This document shows positions 62,814 through 64,000 of a stretch of DNA of 64,000 nucleotides, piece by piece (the first letter of the stretch is position 1; each line of letters begins with the position of its first letter). The translations under genes were made by a program, and so were the position numbers. The notes under the pieces are model-generated. The model saw nothing but the letters and a program-made list of their open reading frames with translations. It had not been told where the DNA came from and did not search any database. Where the stretch lies: NCBI RefSeq assembly GCF_002135205.1, contig NZ_NEFZ01000006.1, positions 174,866 to 238,865 of the forward strand, read 5' to 3'. Origin of the DNA: Acinetobacter sp. ANC 4204. Lineage in GTDB: Bacteria > Pseudomonadota > Gammaproteobacteria > Pseudomonadales > Moraxellaceae.

Positions 62814-63245
62814 ATGAGCTTATTAAAAACACATATAGAGTTTCGATCTGATAACTTCCCTCAAACTTCTGAAGAACAAAAAAATTGGGATGGGCAAATT
62901 TGGGGCTACACATTAGCCAAATACTTATCAGAAGAACTTCCTAAACATGGTGTAACTGTATCGGAGTTCTTAAATGAGGATTGGGGATATTTAATACCTT
63001 TAGCAGATGAAAGCTTTAAAGATATTTGGATTGGTTGCAATCATTATCAAGAGTATGAGAATGGTTTCTTAGTTTTTATAAACCCATCTAAGCCAATAAT
63101 TAAGAAAGGATTTTTTAAGAAAATTGATATATCAGAGCAACTTACATTCCTAGCTACTATTTTGAATGAAATACTTACAACTAATCCTACGATTTATGCC
63201 CAACACTGGTGGGATGAAAGAGAGATGAAACTAATTGGAGAATAA
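62814..63245 (+). CDS. Hypothetical AT-rich soluble protein
   Basis: A 143-residue protein with no signal or membrane segment: KTHIEFRSDNFPQTSEEQKN, then WGYTLAKYLSEELPKHGVTV and YQEYENGFLVFINPSKPIIK, ending IYAQHWWDEREMKLIGE. I do not recognise a family. The size, acidic aromatic content and AT-rich codons resemble small immunity or defence-orphan proteins, but this is weak. It has its own terminator at 63286. No toxin gene lies beside it. Confidence 0.6.
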   Translation: MSLLKTHIEFRSDNFPQTSEEQKNWDGQIWGYTLAKYLSEELPKHGVTVSEFLNEDWGYLIPLADESFKDIWIGCNHYQEYENGFLVFINPSKPIIKKGFFKKIDISEQLTFLATILNEILTTNPTIYAQHWWDEREMKLIGE

Positions 63246-63285
63246 CATCTTGTAAATCAAATAATTTTAGCATCTTATAATCCAT

Positions 63286-63313
63286 AAAAAAACCGCCCTT
63301 ACAGGCGGTTTTT
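63286..63313. terminator. Bidirectional terminator
   Basis: AAAAACCGCC (63288-63297) and GGCGGTTTTT (63304-63313) with a six-base loop, between convergent genes. Confidence 0.88.
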
Positions 63314-63396
63314 ATTCCAGTGAAAATTACTTCGCATCAAAACGGCATATATCCATTCCATAATTTAAGAAGCAATAAACATTGAGGCTTCAATCA

Positions 63397-63669
63397 TTAC
63401 GAACGATTTTTTTCATTCAAATCTTTGGGTGGCATCTGGCAACCATTTGCGTCTTTAGGAGGCTGCGGATGGTCTTTCCCTTGTGCGTCTTTAGGAGGTC
63501 GTGGTCTATCTTTATTATCCATATCTTTTGGTGGTGGAGGACAATCTTGCGTTTGATTTGAAGCAGGCTGTTTTTGTATTTGCGTATTTTGTGAGCTTGC
63601 AGCTAAGGCTGTGCCAGCAAGAGCAAGTGTCCCCAAACCTAGAATTAAACCCGTTAATACTTTTTTCAT
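63397..63669 (-). CDS. Small secreted proline-repeat protein
   Basis: A 90-residue protein with a signal peptide (KVLTGLILGLGTLALAGTAL, cut about residue 24) and a mature tail of near-repeats of about 12 residues: PPPPKDMDNKDR, PRPPKDAQGKDH, PQPPKDANGCQ, then MPPKDLNEKNRS. Each unit contains PPKD; two Cys flank the repeats. Such proline-rich, charged repeats suggest an extended periplasmic or surface polypeptide, possibly disulfide-linked. The family is unknown to me. It is convergent with the AT-rich orphan. Confidence 0.7.
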   Translation of the reverse strand: MKKVLTGLILGLGTLALAGTALAASSQNTQIQKQPASNQTQDCPPPPKDMDNKDRPRPPKDAQGKDHPQPPKDANGCQMPPKDLNEKNRS

Positions 63670-63814
63670 TGTGATGTACCTCTATGCTATAAATTATTAT
63701 TCCAATGCTATAAATCAATTATGGATATTTAATGGATTTATATATTTGCGCAAACATTTCTATTCTCATTTTTGGTTAATTTATTATAAAAATTCAAATA
63801 TCTTAGATTCTCAA

Positions 63815-64000
63815 ATGAAGTGCAACAGAGATTAAATTATTGGAAAGAAGCAAGATGAGCTAGCATTTTGCTTCCGACCGACCAAAGTCAAAGTTGCATC
63901 ATGAACTATACTCATCTTACCCAAGAAGAACGATATCAGATTTATACATTGTTACGTGAAGGTTTTTCTAAACGTTATATCGCTTGGAGACTGAATCGTT
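63815..64000 (+). mobile_element. IS30-family insertion sequence, left end only
   Basis: The transposase gene starts at 63901 and runs off the window. TGAAGTGCAACAGAG near 63816-63830 contains the GCAACAG core typical of IS30-family inverted repeats, so the left end of the element probably lies around 63815. The exact end and target duplication cannot be set without the right half. Confidence 0.5.
63901..64000 (+). CDS. IS30-family transposase, cut by window edge
   Basis: An open frame of 33 codons to the window edge: MNYTHLTQEERYQIYTLLRE then GFSKRYIAWRLNR. This is the N-terminal helix-turn-helix of IS30-family transposases (T-x-EER-x-I), which cut and join the element ends. It is the only clear mobile gene here. 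Completeness is not known. Confidence 0.85.
   Translation, partial: MNYTHLTQEERYQIYTLLREGFSKRYIAWRLNR

Noticed and set aside
1..64000. CRISPR arrays, tRNA or rRNA genes, restriction-modification or toxin-antitoxin pairs
   Set aside because: I looked for regular repeats, cloverleaf-like arms and known gene pairs on both strands and found none I could support. A covariance-model scan would be decisive for RNAs.

Overview
The window is ordinary chromosome from a low-GC gammaproteobacterium, almost certainly Acinetobacter or a close relative. The reasons are the FimV/TruA/Asd/LeuCDB neighbourhood shared with Pseudomonas-type genomes, the AT-rich codon use, the style of the TatABC, TonB-ExbB-ExbD and LpxL proteins, and the dense core-gene content. 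No rRNA, tRNA, CRISPR array, prophage or recognised defence island was seen. The only clear mobile DNA is the first 100 bases of an IS30-family transposase gene at the right edge.

Layout, left to right. 1-813: the 3'-truncated end of an AEC-type permease (minus strand). 999-2425: tatA-tatB-tatC, followed by a PhoX-type phosphatase (2611-4587) whose own signal peptide is a twin-arginine lipoprotein signal, so the export machine and a probable client sit together. 4628-7738: an NRDE/TANGO2 protein, lgt, two tandem paralogous small membrane proteins, and an orphan cysteine amidase-like protein. 8197-11933: thyA, folA, a DUF4105 membrane protein, a META-domain lipoprotein and msrA. 11994-13808: the minus-strand tonB-exbB-exbD operon. 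14023-17227: purU, then a TetR regulator divergent from a coniferyl-aldehyde-type dehydrogenase with a near-perfect palindrome in the shared promoter region. 17390-19656: rpmB-rpmG (rpmG is only 51 codons) and a Kef-type antiporter. 19715-31107: mostly minus-strand genes, including RNA-binding proteins (ASCH, RRM), a UvrD-type helicase, glycerate kinase, HdeD, a HExxH putative metallopeptidase, a Nudix hydrolase and topA. 31139-36530: an AT-rich membrane orphan, slyX, uup, a FUSC-like protein, a small secreted protein and lpxL.

36809-50521: a membrane-anchored endonuclease/phosphatase, asd, FimV encoded as two separate genes, asparaginase, truA, an AraC regulator, infA, two tandem paralogous lipoproteins, and leuB / lipoprotein / leuD / leuC. 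51136-64000: a Fur-box-controlled DUF2061 protein, a LysR regulator, DUF2628 and DUF2789 proteins, a HAD phosphatase, rppH-ptsP, a LysE/RhtB exporter divergent from an Lrp-type regulator, a DUF389 membrane protein, an AidB-like acyl-CoA dehydrogenase divergent from a TetR regulator, an unknown AT-rich orphan, a secreted proline-repeat protein and the IS30 fragment.

The most interesting observations are: the split of FimV into a secreted periplasmic half and a membrane/cytoplasmic half; three perfect DnaA boxes in 49 bp far from any recognisable origin gene; a textbook promoter overlapped by a Fur box upstream of a DUF2061 gene; an orphan amidase-like protein that resembles toxin/effector amidases but has no visible immunity partner; and several tandem paralogue pairs. 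I did not find a convincing wholly new multi-gene system. All functional calls rest on reading motifs and recalled family resemblance; no database search was run.
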